Source: Streptomyces blattellae (GTDB lineage Bacteria; Actinomycetota; Actinomycetes; Streptomycetales; Streptomycetaceae). Taken from it: a stretch of DNA of 64,000 bases. This document shows positions 16,469 through 24,778 of the stretch, in pieces. Location: positions 101,413 through 165,412 of the forward strand of contig NZ_WJBG01000182.1 in NCBI RefSeq assembly GCF_009709555.1, given 5' to 3'. The translations under genes were made by a program, and so were the position numbers. The notes beneath the pieces are model-generated. The model worked only from the letters and a program-made list of their open reading frames with translations, searched no databases and was not told the DNA's origin. Positions within the stretch are counted from its first letter, which is position 1; every line of letters starts with the position of its first letter.

Positions 16469-16478
16469 GCGATCCGCC

Positions 16479-16691
16479 ATGAGTGTCACCCAGTACCACG
16501 TCCTCGACACCTACCGCGCCCGGCAGCTCGGCCCGCCCGACCCGCCCGCGCCCGGCGCGCACGACTGGCAGGTCATCCGCGAACTGCGCGACCACCGGCG
16601 GTTCCGCGCGGTCCTCGCGGGCCGTCCGTCCCACGGCCGGCTACGGCAGGCCCTGGGCCGGTGGCTGCGCCTGCTCCCGCGGTCTACTTGA
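16479..16691 (+). CDS. Small basic hypothetical protein (70 aa)
   Basis: Unrecognised 70-residue protein starting MSVTQYHVLDTYRARQLG and containing HDWQVIRELRDHRRFRAVLA, ending in a basic segment (LRQALGRWLRLLPRST). The composition (Arg/His-rich, no membrane helix) suggests a soluble nucleic-acid- or protein-binding peptide, but nothing is known. No good ribosome-binding site is visible because the minisatellite ends 10 nt before the ATG, so the original leader may have been lost. Confidence 0.55.
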   Translation: MSVTQYHVLDTYRARQLGPPDPPAPGAHDWQVIRELRDHRRFRAVLAGRPSHGRLRQALGRWLRLLPRST

Positions 16692-16731
16692 TGATCTGCA
16701 TCTTGCTTATCTGTATCTGGCTGATCTGCTT

Positions 16732-17940
16732 CTAGCTGCTGACCTGCGCGGTCAGCCGGGCGGCGAAGTCGGCGACCGCCGCCTTCACGTCCTCGGCGGT
16801 CCACTCCAGGCCCGCGGCCCGTACGTCGATCTCCGTGACGGCGAGGCCCGGGCCGGAGGCACCCCAGGGCCGGGCGAAGAGCAGGGTCCTGGTCTCCTCG
16901 GCGTGCCGGACCGCGACCTCGGCGACGACATCGGCGTCGTACGGAAGCCACACCTGGAACTCGTTGGTGTGCGGCTCCGCGGGGTGGACGCGCGCCCAGG
17001 GCAGCCCGGCCGCCGCGAACCCCTCGCACAGGGCCGCCGCCACCACGCGCGCGTGACGCACGTACTCGGGGAGCCGGGGCAGCTCGCGCTCCAGCCCGGC
17101 GAGAGCCGACAACGCGGTCGGGAACTGCTGGAAGACCGTGCCGCCGTACCGGTGCCGCCAGGCCTTGGCCTCCTCCACCAGTGTCCTGGGGCCGGCGAGG
17201 GCGGCTCCGCCGAAGCCGTCCAGGGACTTGTAGAACGACACATAGACGCTGTCCGCCAGGCCCGCGATCTCGTCCAGGGGACGGCCGAAATGCAGGGTGG
17301 TCTCCCACAGGCGCGCGCCGTCGAAGTGCACCACCGCATCGCGCTCCCGCGCCGCCGCCACGACCTCGGTCAGCTCCTCCCAGGAGGGCAGCACGAAACC
17401 GGCGTCCCTGAGGGGCAGTTCGAGCATCAGCGCGCCGAAGGGCTCCTCGAAGTCGCGTACCTCGGCGGCGGTCGGCAGCCGGGGCTCGCTGGTCACCCGG
17501 ACCGGCCGGAGGCCGCTGACCTCACGGAACGCATTGCGCTCATGGACCTCCGGGTGGGCGAGCGCGTGCAGGGCGACCACGGCGCTGCCGGTGCGGCCCG
17601 CCCAGCAGCGCAGGGCGACCTGCTGCGCCATCGTGCCCGTCGGGAAGAACGCGGCGGCCTCCATGCCGAGCAGACCGGCGACCTTCTCCTCCAGGGCCTC
17701 GACGACGCCGTCGCCGTACATGTCGGCCGTCTGATCCAGGTCGTGCACCTGCTCGGCGGCCTCCAGCACCGCAAGGCGCTCCCGGAGCGTGCTCAGCACG
17801 CTGGTGCGCGCGAACACTCTTTCCGCGCTCCGGTAGGCGCTGATACGCCGCTCACGGCGTCGCCTGCGCCGCTCGTCGTCCGACTCCGACTCCCGCTCCG
17901 GTTCGGCTCGTTGCGTGCTCTGGTCCGACGTATCGCTCAT
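16732..17940 (-). CDS. Threonine aldolase-like PLP enzyme
   Basis: A 402-aa member of the low-specificity threonine aldolase / beta-eliminating lyase family (fold-type I aminotransferase superfamily). Visible marks: MYGDGVVEALEEKVAGLLGM, FFPTGTMAQQVALRCWAG, the PLP-contacting HFDGARLWE (Asp 207) and the Schiff-base lysine in VSFYKSLDGFGGAALAG (Lys 238). About 45 residues of charged, Arg-rich N-terminal extension precede the fold, longer than most family members. ATG 17940 is preferred over upstream in-frame starts that run through a DnaA-box-containing spacer. The physiological substrate is not evident. Confidence 0.85.
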   Translation of the reverse strand: MSDTSDQSTQRAEPERESESDDERRRRRRERRISAYRSAERVFARTSVLSTLRERLAVLEAAEQVHDLDQTADMYGDGVVEALEEKVAGLLGMEAAAFFPTGTMAQQVALRCWAGRTGSAVVALHALAHPEVHERNAFREVSGLRPVRVTSEPRLPTAAEVRDFEEPFGALMLELPLRDAGFVLPSWEELTEVVAAARERDAVVHFDGARLWETTLHFGRPLDEIAGLADSVYVSFYKSLDGFGGAALAGPRTLVEEAKAWRHRYGGTVFQQFPTALSALAGLERELPRLPEYVRHARVVAAALCEGFAAAGLPWARVHPAEPHTNEFQVWLPYDADVVAEVAVRHAEETRTLLFARPWGASGPGLAVTEIDVRAAGLEWTAEDVKAAVADFAARLTAQVSS

Positions 17941-18024
17941 GCGACGGATCATGCCGGTCGGTGATCGGAGCGGGCACCCGTTTTTCCGCAGTCGACGCGA
18001 CTCGACGTGTGACTGCCCACAGCC

Positions 18025-18033
18025 TGTGGACAA
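18025..18033 (-). promoter_or_regulatory. Perfect DnaA box, isolated
   Basis: TGTGGACAA, the reverse complement of the strict box TTGTCCACA, lies in the spacer between the aldolase-like gene and the DUF2520 gene. No other box is seen nearby, so it is not an origin. It may titrate DnaA or affect the cofactor operon promoter. Confidence 0.55.
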
Positions 18034-18119
18034 CCGGACGCCCCCGCAACCGATCGCGTTAACATGACGAGAAATCGTCCGGTACCCGGAGCGGACTGGA
18101 ACGGGAAGGCCGCCGTCGC

Positions 18120-19055
18120 GTGAGTACAGTCCAACAGCCAGACCCAAAGGACCGCCCCGCGCGGCTCACCGTCGGCGTCGTCGGCGCCGGTCGTGTGGGC
18201 CCCGCGCTGGCCGCGTCCCTCCAACTCGCCGGGCACCGCCCGGTGGCCGTCTCCGGAGTCTCCGACGCTTCCAGGAGACGGGCCGCGCTGCTGCTGCCCG
18301 ACGTGCCGCTCGTACCGCCCGCCGACGTCCTCAACCGCGCCGACCTGGTCCTGCTCACCGTCCCGGACGACGCCCTGCCCGCGCTCGTCGAGGGCCTCGC
18401 CGAGACGGGGGCCGTACGGCCGGGGCAACTGCTGCTGCACACCTCCGGGCGGTACGGCGCGAAGGTCCTCGACCCCGCCCTGCGCGCCGGCGCTCTGCCG
18501 CTGGCCCTGCACCCCGCGATGACCTTCACCGGCACTCCCGTGGACGTCCAGCGCCTCGCGGGGTGTTCCTTCGGCGTCACCGCGCCCGACGAACTGCGCC
18601 TCGCCGCCGAGGCCCTCGTCATCGAGATGGGCGGTGAGCCCGAGTGGATCGCGGAGGAGAACCGGCCGCTCTACCACGCGGCCCTCGCGCTGGGCGCCAA
18701 CCACCTGGTCACTCTGGTCGCCCAGTCCATGGAGCTGCTAAGCGCGGCCGGCGTCGGGGCCCCGGACCGGATGCTCGGACCGCTGCTCGGCGCCGCGCTC
18801 GACAACGCCCTGCGCTCCGGTGATGCCGCCCTCACCGGACCCGTCGCGCGCGGGGACGCCGGTACGGTCGCCGCGCACGTCAGCGAGTTGCGCAGGCACG
18901 CACCGCAGACCGTCGCCGGCTATCTGGCGATGGCCCGCGCCACCGCCGACCGGGCGCTCGCCCACGGTCTGCTGAAGCCGGAGCTGGCCGAGGACCTGCT
19001 GGGGGTACTCGCGAACGGCACCGACGGCACCGACGGGACCGAGGGGGACGCCTGA
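18120..19055 (+). CDS. Rossmann-like/DUF2520 oxidoreductase, first gene of the panC operon
   Basis: A 311-aa NAD(P)-binding protein. The Rossmann glycine motif is VGVVGAGRVGPALAASLQLA (about residues 18-37), followed by LVLLTVPDDALPALVEGL and LHPAMTFTGTP. The C-terminal DUF2520 helical domain resembles that of 6-phosphogluconate dehydrogenase-like reductases. The stop overlaps the panC start (TGATG), so it is coupled to pantothenate synthesis. A ketopantoate reductase role (PanE/PanG-like) is a reasonable inference because that step would otherwise be missing from the operon, but it is unproven. Start is GTG. Confidence 0.82.
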   Translation: MSTVQQPDPKDRPARLTVGVVGAGRVGPALAASLQLAGHRPVAVSGVSDASRRRAALLLPDVPLVPPADVLNRADLVLLTVPDDALPALVEGLAETGAVRPGQLLLHTSGRYGAKVLDPALRAGALPLALHPAMTFTGTPVDVQRLAGCSFGVTAPDELRLAAEALVIEMGGEPEWIAEENRPLYHAALALGANHLVTLVAQSMELLSAAGVGAPDRMLGPLLGAALDNALRSGDAALTGPVARGDAGTVAAHVSELRRHAPQTVAGYLAMARATADRALAHGLLKPELAEDLLGVLANGTDGTDGTEGDA

Positions 19056-20056
19056 TGACCACCGCCCTGCTGCGCACCTCCGGCGAGCTGCACGCACGCG
19101 CGCGTGAAGGCCGCCGAGCCGTGGTGATGACCATGGGCGCCCTGCACGAGGGCCACGCCACCCTGATCCGCACCGCGCGCGAGATCGCCGGCCCGGACGG
19201 CGAGGTCGTCGTCACCGTCTTCGTCAACCCGCTGCAGTTCGGCAAGGGAGAGGATCTCGACCGCTATCCGCGCACCCTGGACGCCGACCTCAAGATGGCC
19301 GAACAGTCAGGCGCGGACGCCGTGTTCGCCCCGTCCGTGGACGAGGTCTACCCGGGCGGCGAACCCCAGGTCCGCATCAGCGCGGGCGCCATGGGCGAGC
19401 GCCTCGAAGGCCTCTCCCGCCCCGGCCACTTCGACGGCATGCTCACCGTCGTCGCCAAACTGCTGCACCTGACCCGCCCCGACATCGCCCTGTACGGCCA
19501 GAAGGACGCCCAGCAGCTCGCCCTGATCCGCCGGATGGTGCGCGACCTGAACTTCGGCGTCGAGATCGTCGGCGTACCGACCGTGCGCGAGGACGACGGC
19601 CTGGCCCTGTCCAGCCGAAACCGCTATCTGTCGCCCCAGGAGCGGCGCACGGCCCTCGCGCTGTCGCAGGCGCTGTTCGCGGGTCTCGACCGGCATGCGG
19701 CGCAGGAGGCGCTGCGCGCGCGGGCGCGTGAAGTGCCCGCCACGCACGCGCGTGCCGAGGCGCTCAGCGCCATAGGGGAGTCCCGCGCGGCAGCCGACGC
19801 GCACGCGGTCGCCCAGGCCGTCCCGGGTGGCCCGTCGGCCGTCCGCGCGGCCGCCCGCCTGGTCCTCGACGAGGCGGCCCGCCTCACCCCGCCGCTCCGA
19901 CTGGACTATCTGGCCCTGGTCGACCCGTCCGACTTCACCGAGGTCGGGGACGACTTCACCGGGGAGGCCGTCCTCGCCGTCGCCGCCCGGGTCGGGACGA
20001 CCCGCCTGATCGACAACATCCCGCTCACGTTCGGAACGCTCGGAGCCGCCTCGTGA
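19055..20056 (+). CDS. panC: Pantoate-beta-alanine ligase
   Basis: Makes pantothenate from pantoate, beta-alanine and ATP. The 333-aa product has the HIGH-type motif VVMTMGALHEGHATLIRTAR, the strand VVVTVFVNPLQFGKGEDLDR, LYGQKDAQQLALIRRMVRDL and the KMSKS-like LALSSRNRYLSPQER. It is longer than the usual about 280 residues because of an Ala/Arg-rich insertion near residues 215-260 (ARAREVPATHARAEALSAIG). It starts inside the upstream stop and overlaps nadB by 4 nt, so the cofactor genes are one operon. Confidence 0.95.
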   Translation: MTTALLRTSGELHARAREGRRAVVMTMGALHEGHATLIRTAREIAGPDGEVVVTVFVNPLQFGKGEDLDRYPRTLDADLKMAEQSGADAVFAPSVDEVYPGGEPQVRISAGAMGERLEGLSRPGHFDGMLTVVAKLLHLTRPDIALYGQKDAQQLALIRRMVRDLNFGVEIVGVPTVREDDGLALSSRNRYLSPQERRTALALSQALFAGLDRHAAQEALRARAREVPATHARAEALSAIGESRAAADAHAVAQAVPGGPSAVRAAARLVLDEAARLTPPLRLDYLALVDPSDFTEVGDDFTGEAVLAVAARVGTTRLIDNIPLTFGTLGAAS

Positions 20057-21948
20057 CCAGCACCGGCATACGCCCGCCCGTCGCCCATTACCACCCTCAA
20101 ACGAGAGCGCTCCGCGCTCGCCCCCCTCGTTCGCCCGTCGCCCACCACCCTCAAACGGGAGCGCTCCGCGCTCGCCTCCCTCGTTTGACCTCCCCGGCCC
20201 CCGGCTGGTCCATCACCGCGGACGTCGTGGTCGTCGGATCCGGCGTCGCCGGCCTCACCGCCGCCCTGCGCTGCGAGGCCGCCGGCCTCACGACGGTCGT
20301 CGTCACCAAGGCCCGCCTCGACGACGGCTCCACGCGCTGGGCGCAGGGCGGCATCGCCGCGGCCCTGGGCGACGGCGACACCCCCGAACAGCACCTCGAC
20401 GACACGCTCGTCGCGGGCGCGGGCCTGTGCGACGAGAAGGCCGTACGGATCCTGGTCACCGAGGGCCCGGACGCGGTGCGACGCCTCATCGAGACGGGCG
20501 CCCACTTCGACGAGTCCTCCGCGGGCGAGCTGGAGCTCACCCGCGAGGGCGGCCACCACCGCCGCCGCATCGCGCACGCCGGGGGCGACGCCACCGGCGC
20601 GGAGATCTCCCGCGCGCTCGTCGAGGCGGTACGCGCGGTCACGAGGGGCGAGCGCGAAGCGCTCTCGGCCAAGGGTGGTGGTGGGCGACGGGCGGGACTT
20701 CGTGCGATCGAGAACGCGCTGGTCCTGGACCTGCTGACGGACGCCGACGGCCGTACCGCGGGCGTCTCCCTGCACGTCATGGGCGAGGGCCAGCACGACG
20801 GTGTGGGCGCCGTGCACGCCCCCGCGGTGGTCCTCGCGACCGGCGGCATGGGCCAGGTCTTCTCGACGACGACGAACCCGTCCGTGTCGACCGGCGACGG
20901 TGTGGCGCTCGCCCTGCGCGCCGGCGCGGAGATCTCCGACCTCGAATTCGTGCAGTTCCACCCCACCGTGCTGTTCCTCGGCCCGGACGCGGAGGGCCAG
21001 CAGCCGCTCGTCTCCGAGGCGGTACGCGGCGAGGGCGCCCACCTCGTCGACGCCGACGGCGTGCGCTTCATGGTCGGACAGCACGAGCTGGCCGAACTGG
21101 CGCCCCGGGACATCGTCGCCAAGGGCATCATGCGCCGCATGCAGGAGCAGGACGCCGAGCACATGTTCCTCGACGCCCGGCACTTCGGCGCGGTCATGTG
21201 GGAGCACCGCTTCCCGACGATCCTGGCCGCCTGCCGCGCCCACGGCATCGACCCCGTCCACGAGCCCATCCCGATCGCCCCGGCCGCCCACTACGCCTCC
21301 GGCGGCGTCCGCACGGATTCCCACGGCCGCACGACCGTCCCCGGGCTCTACGCGTGCGGCGAGGTCGCCTGCACCGGGGTGCACGGCGCGAACCGACTCG
21401 CGTCCAACTCCCTCCTGGAGGGCCTGGTCTACGCCGAGCGCATCGCCGAGGACATCGCGGCGAGCCACGCCGAAAACGGCCTCCACGCGCGCGTGCCGCA
21501 CCCGGTGCCGTACCCCGAGGTGCCCGAACACCCCCTGCTGGAGCCCGAGACCCGGTTCGCGATCCAGCGGATCATGACCGAGGGTGCGGGCGTCCTTCGT
21601 TCCGCCGACTCCCTCGCCAAGGCCGCCGAACAGCTCCAGCAGCTGCATACCGACGCCCGTGACGCCCTCCACGAGAACGGCAAGACGGCCGAGCCCGGCG
21701 TCGACACGTGGGAGGCCACCAACCTCCTGTGCGTGGCCCGCGTCCTGGTCGCCGCCGCCCGGCAGCGCGAGGAGACCCGTGGCTGCCACTGGCGCGAGGA
21801 TCGCGCCGAGCGCGACGACACCGCGTGGCGGCGCCACATCGTCGTACGGCTGAATCCGGACCGCACACTCGCCGTACACACCACCGATACCGCAGACTTC
21901 CCCCCGACCCGGCAGCACCGTCCGGCGCAGCGTCCCCAGGAGCAGTGA
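20053..21948 (+). CDS. nadB: L-aspartate oxidase with in-frame repeat insertions
   Basis: Oxidises L-aspartate to iminoaspartate with FAD, first step of de novo NAD synthesis. The 631-aa product has the FAD motif VVVGSGVAGLTAALRCEAAG, STRWAQGGIAAALGDGD, VVLATGGMGQVFSTTTNP, EFVQFHPTVL, IAPAAHYASGGVRTD and HGANRLASNSLLEGLVYAER. It is about 60 residues longer than expected because a short palindromic repeat has entered the gene in frame: twice in the N-terminus (residues about 9-45) and once, inverted, near residues 196-216 (TRGEREALSAKGGGGRRAG). The reading frame survives all three. It is coupled to panC and nadC. Confidence 0.93.
   Translation: MTSTGIRPPVAHYHPQTRALRARPPRSPVAHHPQTGALRARLPRLTSPAPGWSITADVVVVGSGVAGLTAALRCEAAGLTTVVVTKARLDDGSTRWAQGGIAAALGDGDTPEQHLDDTLVAGAGLCDEKAVRILVTEGPDAVRRLIETGAHFDESSAGELELTREGGHHRRRIAHAGGDATGAEISRALVEAVRAVTRGEREALSAKGGGGRRAGLRAIENALVLDLLTDADGRTAGVSLHVMGEGQHDGVGAVHAPAVVLATGGMGQVFSTTTNPSVSTGDGVALALRAGAEISDLEFVQFHPTVLFLGPDAEGQQPLVSEAVRGEGAHLVDADGVRFMVGQHELAELAPRDIVAKGIMRRMQEQDAEHMFLDARHFGAVMWEHRFPTILAACRAHGIDPVHEPIPIAPAAHYASGGVRTDSHGRTTVPGLYACGEVACTGVHGANRLASNSLLEGLVYAERIAEDIAASHAENGLHARVPHPVPYPEVPEHPLLEPETRFAIQRIMTEGAGVLRSADSLAKAAEQLQQLHTDARDALHENGKTAEPGVDTWEATNLLCVARVLVAAARQREETRGCHWREDRAERDDTAWRRHIVVRLNPDRTLAVHTTDTADFPPTRQHRPAQRPQEQ
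20076..20187. repeat. Two tandem copies of a ~55-bp palindromic repeat inside nadB
   Basis: Copies at 20076-20131 and 20133-20187 share GCCCGTCGCCCA, ACCACCCTCAAACG and GAGCGCTCCGCGCTCG, ending in CTCGTTYG. Each can fold: CAAACG with CGTTTG outside, GAGCG with CGCTC inside. They encode two related peptides, HPQTRALRARPPR and HPQTGALRARLPR. Confidence 0.88.
20640..20694. repeat. Third, inverted copy of the nadB repeat
   Basis: The reverse complement reads GCCCGTCGCCCACCACCA, then the palindrome GAGCGCTTCGCGCTC and CCCTCGTG, matching the N-terminal copies in opposite orientation with some divergence. It sits in the loop just before the conserved ENALVLDLLTDADGRTAGV block. Confidence 0.85.
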
Positions 21949-21953
21949 CAGCA

Positions 21954-22931
21954 GTGGATACCCCCGACCTTCCCCTCGCACAGGACGACGGCTGCGGCGA
22001 CGGCTGCGCCTGCGGTGCGGACACCGGCGACGAATACCTGGAGTGCGGGCTCGATCCCGCCCTCGCCGAACTCCTGGCCGAGGCCGGCCTCGACCCCGTG
22101 GAGGTCGAGGACATCGCCAACGTGGCCATCCAGGAGGACCTCGACCACGGCGTGGACGTGACGACGGTCGCGACCATCCCCGAGGACGCAGTCGCCACCG
22201 CGGACTTCACCGCGCGCGAGGCGGGCGTCGTGGCGGGCCTCAGGGTCGCCGAAGCGGTGCTCTCCGTGGTCTGCGAGGACGAGTTCGCCGTCGAGCGGCA
22301 CGTGGAGGACGGCGACCGGGTGGAGGCCGGGCAGCAGCTCCTGTCGGTCACCACGCGCACACGCGACCTGCTGACGGCCGAGCGCAGCGCGCTCAACCTC
22401 CTGTGCCGGCTCTCCGGCATCGCGACCGCCACGCGCGCGTGGGCGGACGTTCTGGAGGGCACGAAGGCGAAGGTCCGCGACACCCGGAAGACGACACCGG
22501 GCCTGCGCTCGCTGGAGAAGTTCGCCGTCCGCTGCGGCGGCGGCGTGAACCACCGGATGTCGCTGTCCGACGCGGCCCTGGTCAAGGACAACCACGTGGT
22601 CGCCGCGGGTGGTGTCGCGCAGGCCTTCAAGGCCGTACGGGATGCCTTCCCGGAGGTGCCGATCGAGGTCGAGGTCGACACCCTGCACCAGCTGCGCGAA
22701 GTCGTGGACGCGGGCGCCGACCTGATCCTCCTGGACAACTTCACGCCGGGCGAGTGCGAGGAGGCCGTGGCCCTCGTGCACGGCCGCGCCGCCCTGGAGG
22801 CGTCCGGTCGCCTCACCCTGGAGAACGCGAAGGCGTACGCGGACACCGGCGTGGACTACCTGGCCGTCGGCGCCCTGACCCACTCCTCGCCGATCCTGGA
22901 CATCGGCCTCGATCTCCGTGAGGCGGAGTAG
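21954..22931 (+). CDS. nadC: Nicotinate-nucleotide pyrophosphorylase (carboxylating)
   Basis: Quinolinate phosphoribosyltransferase: quinolinate plus PRPP to nicotinate mononucleotide and CO2. The 325-aa protein has IQEDLDHGVDVTTVAT, AERSALNLLCRLSGIATATR, the signature VRDTRKTTPGLRSLEKFAVR, GGGVNHRMSLSDAALVKDNH and LILLDNFTP. An unusual N-terminal extension carries four cysteines (CGDGCACG). GTG 21954 is chosen because AGGAG lies 11 nt upstream; GTG 21945, overlapping the nadB stop, is the alternative but sits too close to that site. Confidence 0.94.
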   Translation: MDTPDLPLAQDDGCGDGCACGADTGDEYLECGLDPALAELLAEAGLDPVEVEDIANVAIQEDLDHGVDVTTVATIPEDAVATADFTAREAGVVAGLRVAEAVLSVVCEDEFAVERHVEDGDRVEAGQQLLSVTTRTRDLLTAERSALNLLCRLSGIATATRAWADVLEGTKAKVRDTRKTTPGLRSLEKFAVRCGGGVNHRMSLSDAALVKDNHVVAAGGVAQAFKAVRDAFPEVPIEVEVDTLHQLREVVDAGADLILLDNFTPGECEEAVALVHGRAALEASGRLTLENAKAYADTGVDYLAVGALTHSSPILDIGLDLREAE

Positions 22932-22933
22932 CC

Positions 22934-23731
22934 ATGCTCCTCACGATCGACGTCGGCAACACGCACACCGTCCTCGGCCTCTTCGACGGCGAGGACATCG
23001 TCGAGCACTGGCGGATCTCCACGGACGCGCGCCGCACGGCCGACGAGCTGGCGGTGCTGCTCCAGGGCCTCATGGGCATGCATCCGCTCCTCGGCGAGGA
23101 GCTGGGCGACGGCATCGACGGGATCGCGATCTGCGCGACCGTGCCGAGCGTGCTGCACGAGCTGCGTGAGGTGACGCGGCGGTACTACGGCGATGTGCCG
23201 GCGGTGCTGGTCGAGCCGGGCGTCAAGACGGGCGTGCCGATCCTGACCGACCACCCCAAGGAGGTCGGCGCGGACCGGATCATCAACGCCGTGGCGGCGG
23301 TGGAGCTGTACGGCGGGCCCGCGATCGTCGTGGACTTCGGTACGGCGACGACGTTCGACGCGGTCAGCGCGCGCGGGGAGTACATCGGCGGGGTCATCTC
23401 GCCCGGTATCGAGATCTCCGTCGAGGCGCTCGGCGTCAAGGGCGCGCAGCTGCGGAAGATCGAGGTGGCGCGGCCGCGGAGCGTGATCGGCAAGAACACG
23501 GTCGAGGCGATGCAGGCGGGGATCGTGTACGGGTTCGCCGGGCAGGTGGACGGTGTCGTGAACCGGATGGCGCGGGAGCTGGCCGAGGATCCGGATGACG
23601 TGACGGTGATCGCTACGGGTGGGCTGGCGCCGATGGTGCTGGGCGAGTCCTCGGTGATCGATGAGCATGAGCCCTGGCTGACGTTGATCGGGCTGCGGTT
23701 GGTGTACGAGCGGAACGTGTCACGCATGTGA
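22934..23731 (+). CDS. coaX: Type III pantothenate kinase
   Basis: Phosphorylates pantothenate, the first committed step of CoA synthesis; ASKHA-fold kinase. The 265-aa product has the phosphate loop LLTIDVGNTHTVLGLFDG, VGADRIINAVAA, the second phosphate motif VVDFGTATTFDAVSARGEYI, GGVISPGIEIS and the adenosine motif VIATGGLAPMV. It starts 2 nt after the nadC stop, completing a five-gene cofactor operon in which pantothenate and NAD synthesis are co-expressed. Confidence 0.95.
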   Translation: MLLTIDVGNTHTVLGLFDGEDIVEHWRISTDARRTADELAVLLQGLMGMHPLLGEELGDGIDGIAICATVPSVLHELREVTRRYYGDVPAVLVEPGVKTGVPILTDHPKEVGADRIINAVAAVELYGGPAIVVDFGTATTFDAVSARGEYIGGVISPGIEISVEALGVKGAQLRKIEVARPRSVIGKNTVEAMQAGIVYGFAGQVDGVVNRMARELAEDPDDVTVIATGGLAPMVLGESSVIDEHEPWLTLIGLRLVYERNVSRM

Positions 23732-23819
23732 CCCCGCGTCCGGCGTGCCCGCAGGGCGTCTTCCGCCCTCGCCGCCCCTACCCGTCCCGTCCCTGCGGGC
23801 TGCCGCCCCCAGACCCCCG

Positions 23820-23905
23820 CTTCGGCGTGAACGGCCTCGTCCTCAAACTCCCCCACTCTCGGCTTCGCTTGAGCGGGGGTACCCCCACGACGGGCTGAAA
23901 TACCC
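23820..23905. repeat. Nested intergenic repeats after coaX
   Basis: A dispersed repeat (GAACGGCCTCGTCCTCAAAC, then GACGGGCTGAAA) is interrupted at 23849-23888 by a second element that contains CCCCCACTC, GAGCGGGGG and the perfect palindrome GGGGGTACCCCC (23875-23886). The uninterrupted form of the first element occurs, inverted, at 59291-59333. The rest of 23732-23998 shows no gene. Confidence 0.75.
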
Positions 23906-23998
23906 GGACCGGCACCGAGTGGGTCCGGGTGGGTGGCTCTTGCGCCACACCAGGTGTGATGTGGGCTGGTTTGTCTGATTAGCGCGTATCGTCACCTC

Positions 23999-24700
23999 AT
24001 GCCCACGCCATACGGATACCGCGGCGGCATGGCGTTCGGTGTGGAGGAGCTGCGTGTGCTCCGCCGCGCTCTCGCCCTCGCCCTCCAGCCCAGCCCGGTC
24101 TCGGCCGAGGATGTCCAGGACTGCCTCCGCCTTGCTGAGGCCCTCGACGAGGCGATGCGCGAGGGGGTGCGGATGCGGGCCTTTCTGGTGGCGGACGTCG
24201 CCCGGTACCGCGCCGCCCTGCCCGGCACCGCCGCCGGCTATCTCACGCTGCTGGAGGAGGCGCTGCGCGCGGGGTACCGGCTGGTCCCCGACGACCTCAC
24301 CGCCCTCCGGGCACTGCGCGGCAACCCTGCCGCCGCCGCCCTCCTCGACCGCTGTCGAAGCCATGCCGGGCGTCAGGGGCGGGACGAGCCCGGAGGGATG
24401 GGTGCGCTCGGCCGCCTCGTGCCCGGTGCGGGGCGAACCGCGACGCCGGTCGCATCCGGCGCCCCGGGGTCTCGGACGCACCTCACGGCCCTGACCGGCG
24501 GGCTCGCCGCGGACGCGGGGGAGAAGCCCGTGCGCAAGCCCGAGAAGAAGCCCGCCGGGAAACCGGCCCCGAAGCCCGCCCCCGCCCCGGCCGCCCCGAA
24601 GCCCGCCCGCCCCATCCCCACCCCGGGCGAGGTCTTCCCGCGCCGCAAACCCACCCCGCCGCCCGCGAACGCGGCACGGCAGCTCGTCGTCGCAGGTTGA
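23999..24700 (+). CDS. Conserved hypothetical protein with Lys/Pro-rich tail
   Basis: Unrecognised 233-aa soluble protein. The N-terminal 125 residues look folded and helical (VEELRVLRRALALALQPSPV, LRLAEALDEAMREGVRMRAF, AALPGTAAGYLTLLEEALRA). The rest is low-complexity, with Lys-Pro-Ala repeats (KPEKKPAGKPAPKPAPAP) that could interact with acidic partners or the cell wall. No signal peptide or membrane helix. It stands alone, downstream of an intergenic repeat block. Confidence 0.7.
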   Translation: MPTPYGYRGGMAFGVEELRVLRRALALALQPSPVSAEDVQDCLRLAEALDEAMREGVRMRAFLVADVARYRAALPGTAAGYLTLLEEALRAGYRLVPDDLTALRALRGNPAAAALLDRCRSHAGRQGRDEPGGMGALGRLVPGAGRTATPVASGAPGSRTHLTALTGGLAADAGEKPVRKPEKKPAGKPAPKPAPAPAAPKPARPIPTPGEVFPRRKPTPPPANAARQLVVAG

Positions 24701-24778
24701 GTGGCGGGCGTCGGTGCCGGCGCCGAGAACCCTCAACCCGGCACCGTCCGCTCCCCGCCCCGTGGCTACCCTGGTCGT

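Noticed and set aside
15837..16691. A single 284-residue forward gene across the scar
   Set aside because: It joins the ATPase fragment, the IS tail, antisense of the ArsR-type gene and the small protein. The parts have separate origins.
18025..18033. Replication origin
   Set aside because: A single DnaA box only; no cluster and no dnaA/dnaN genes.
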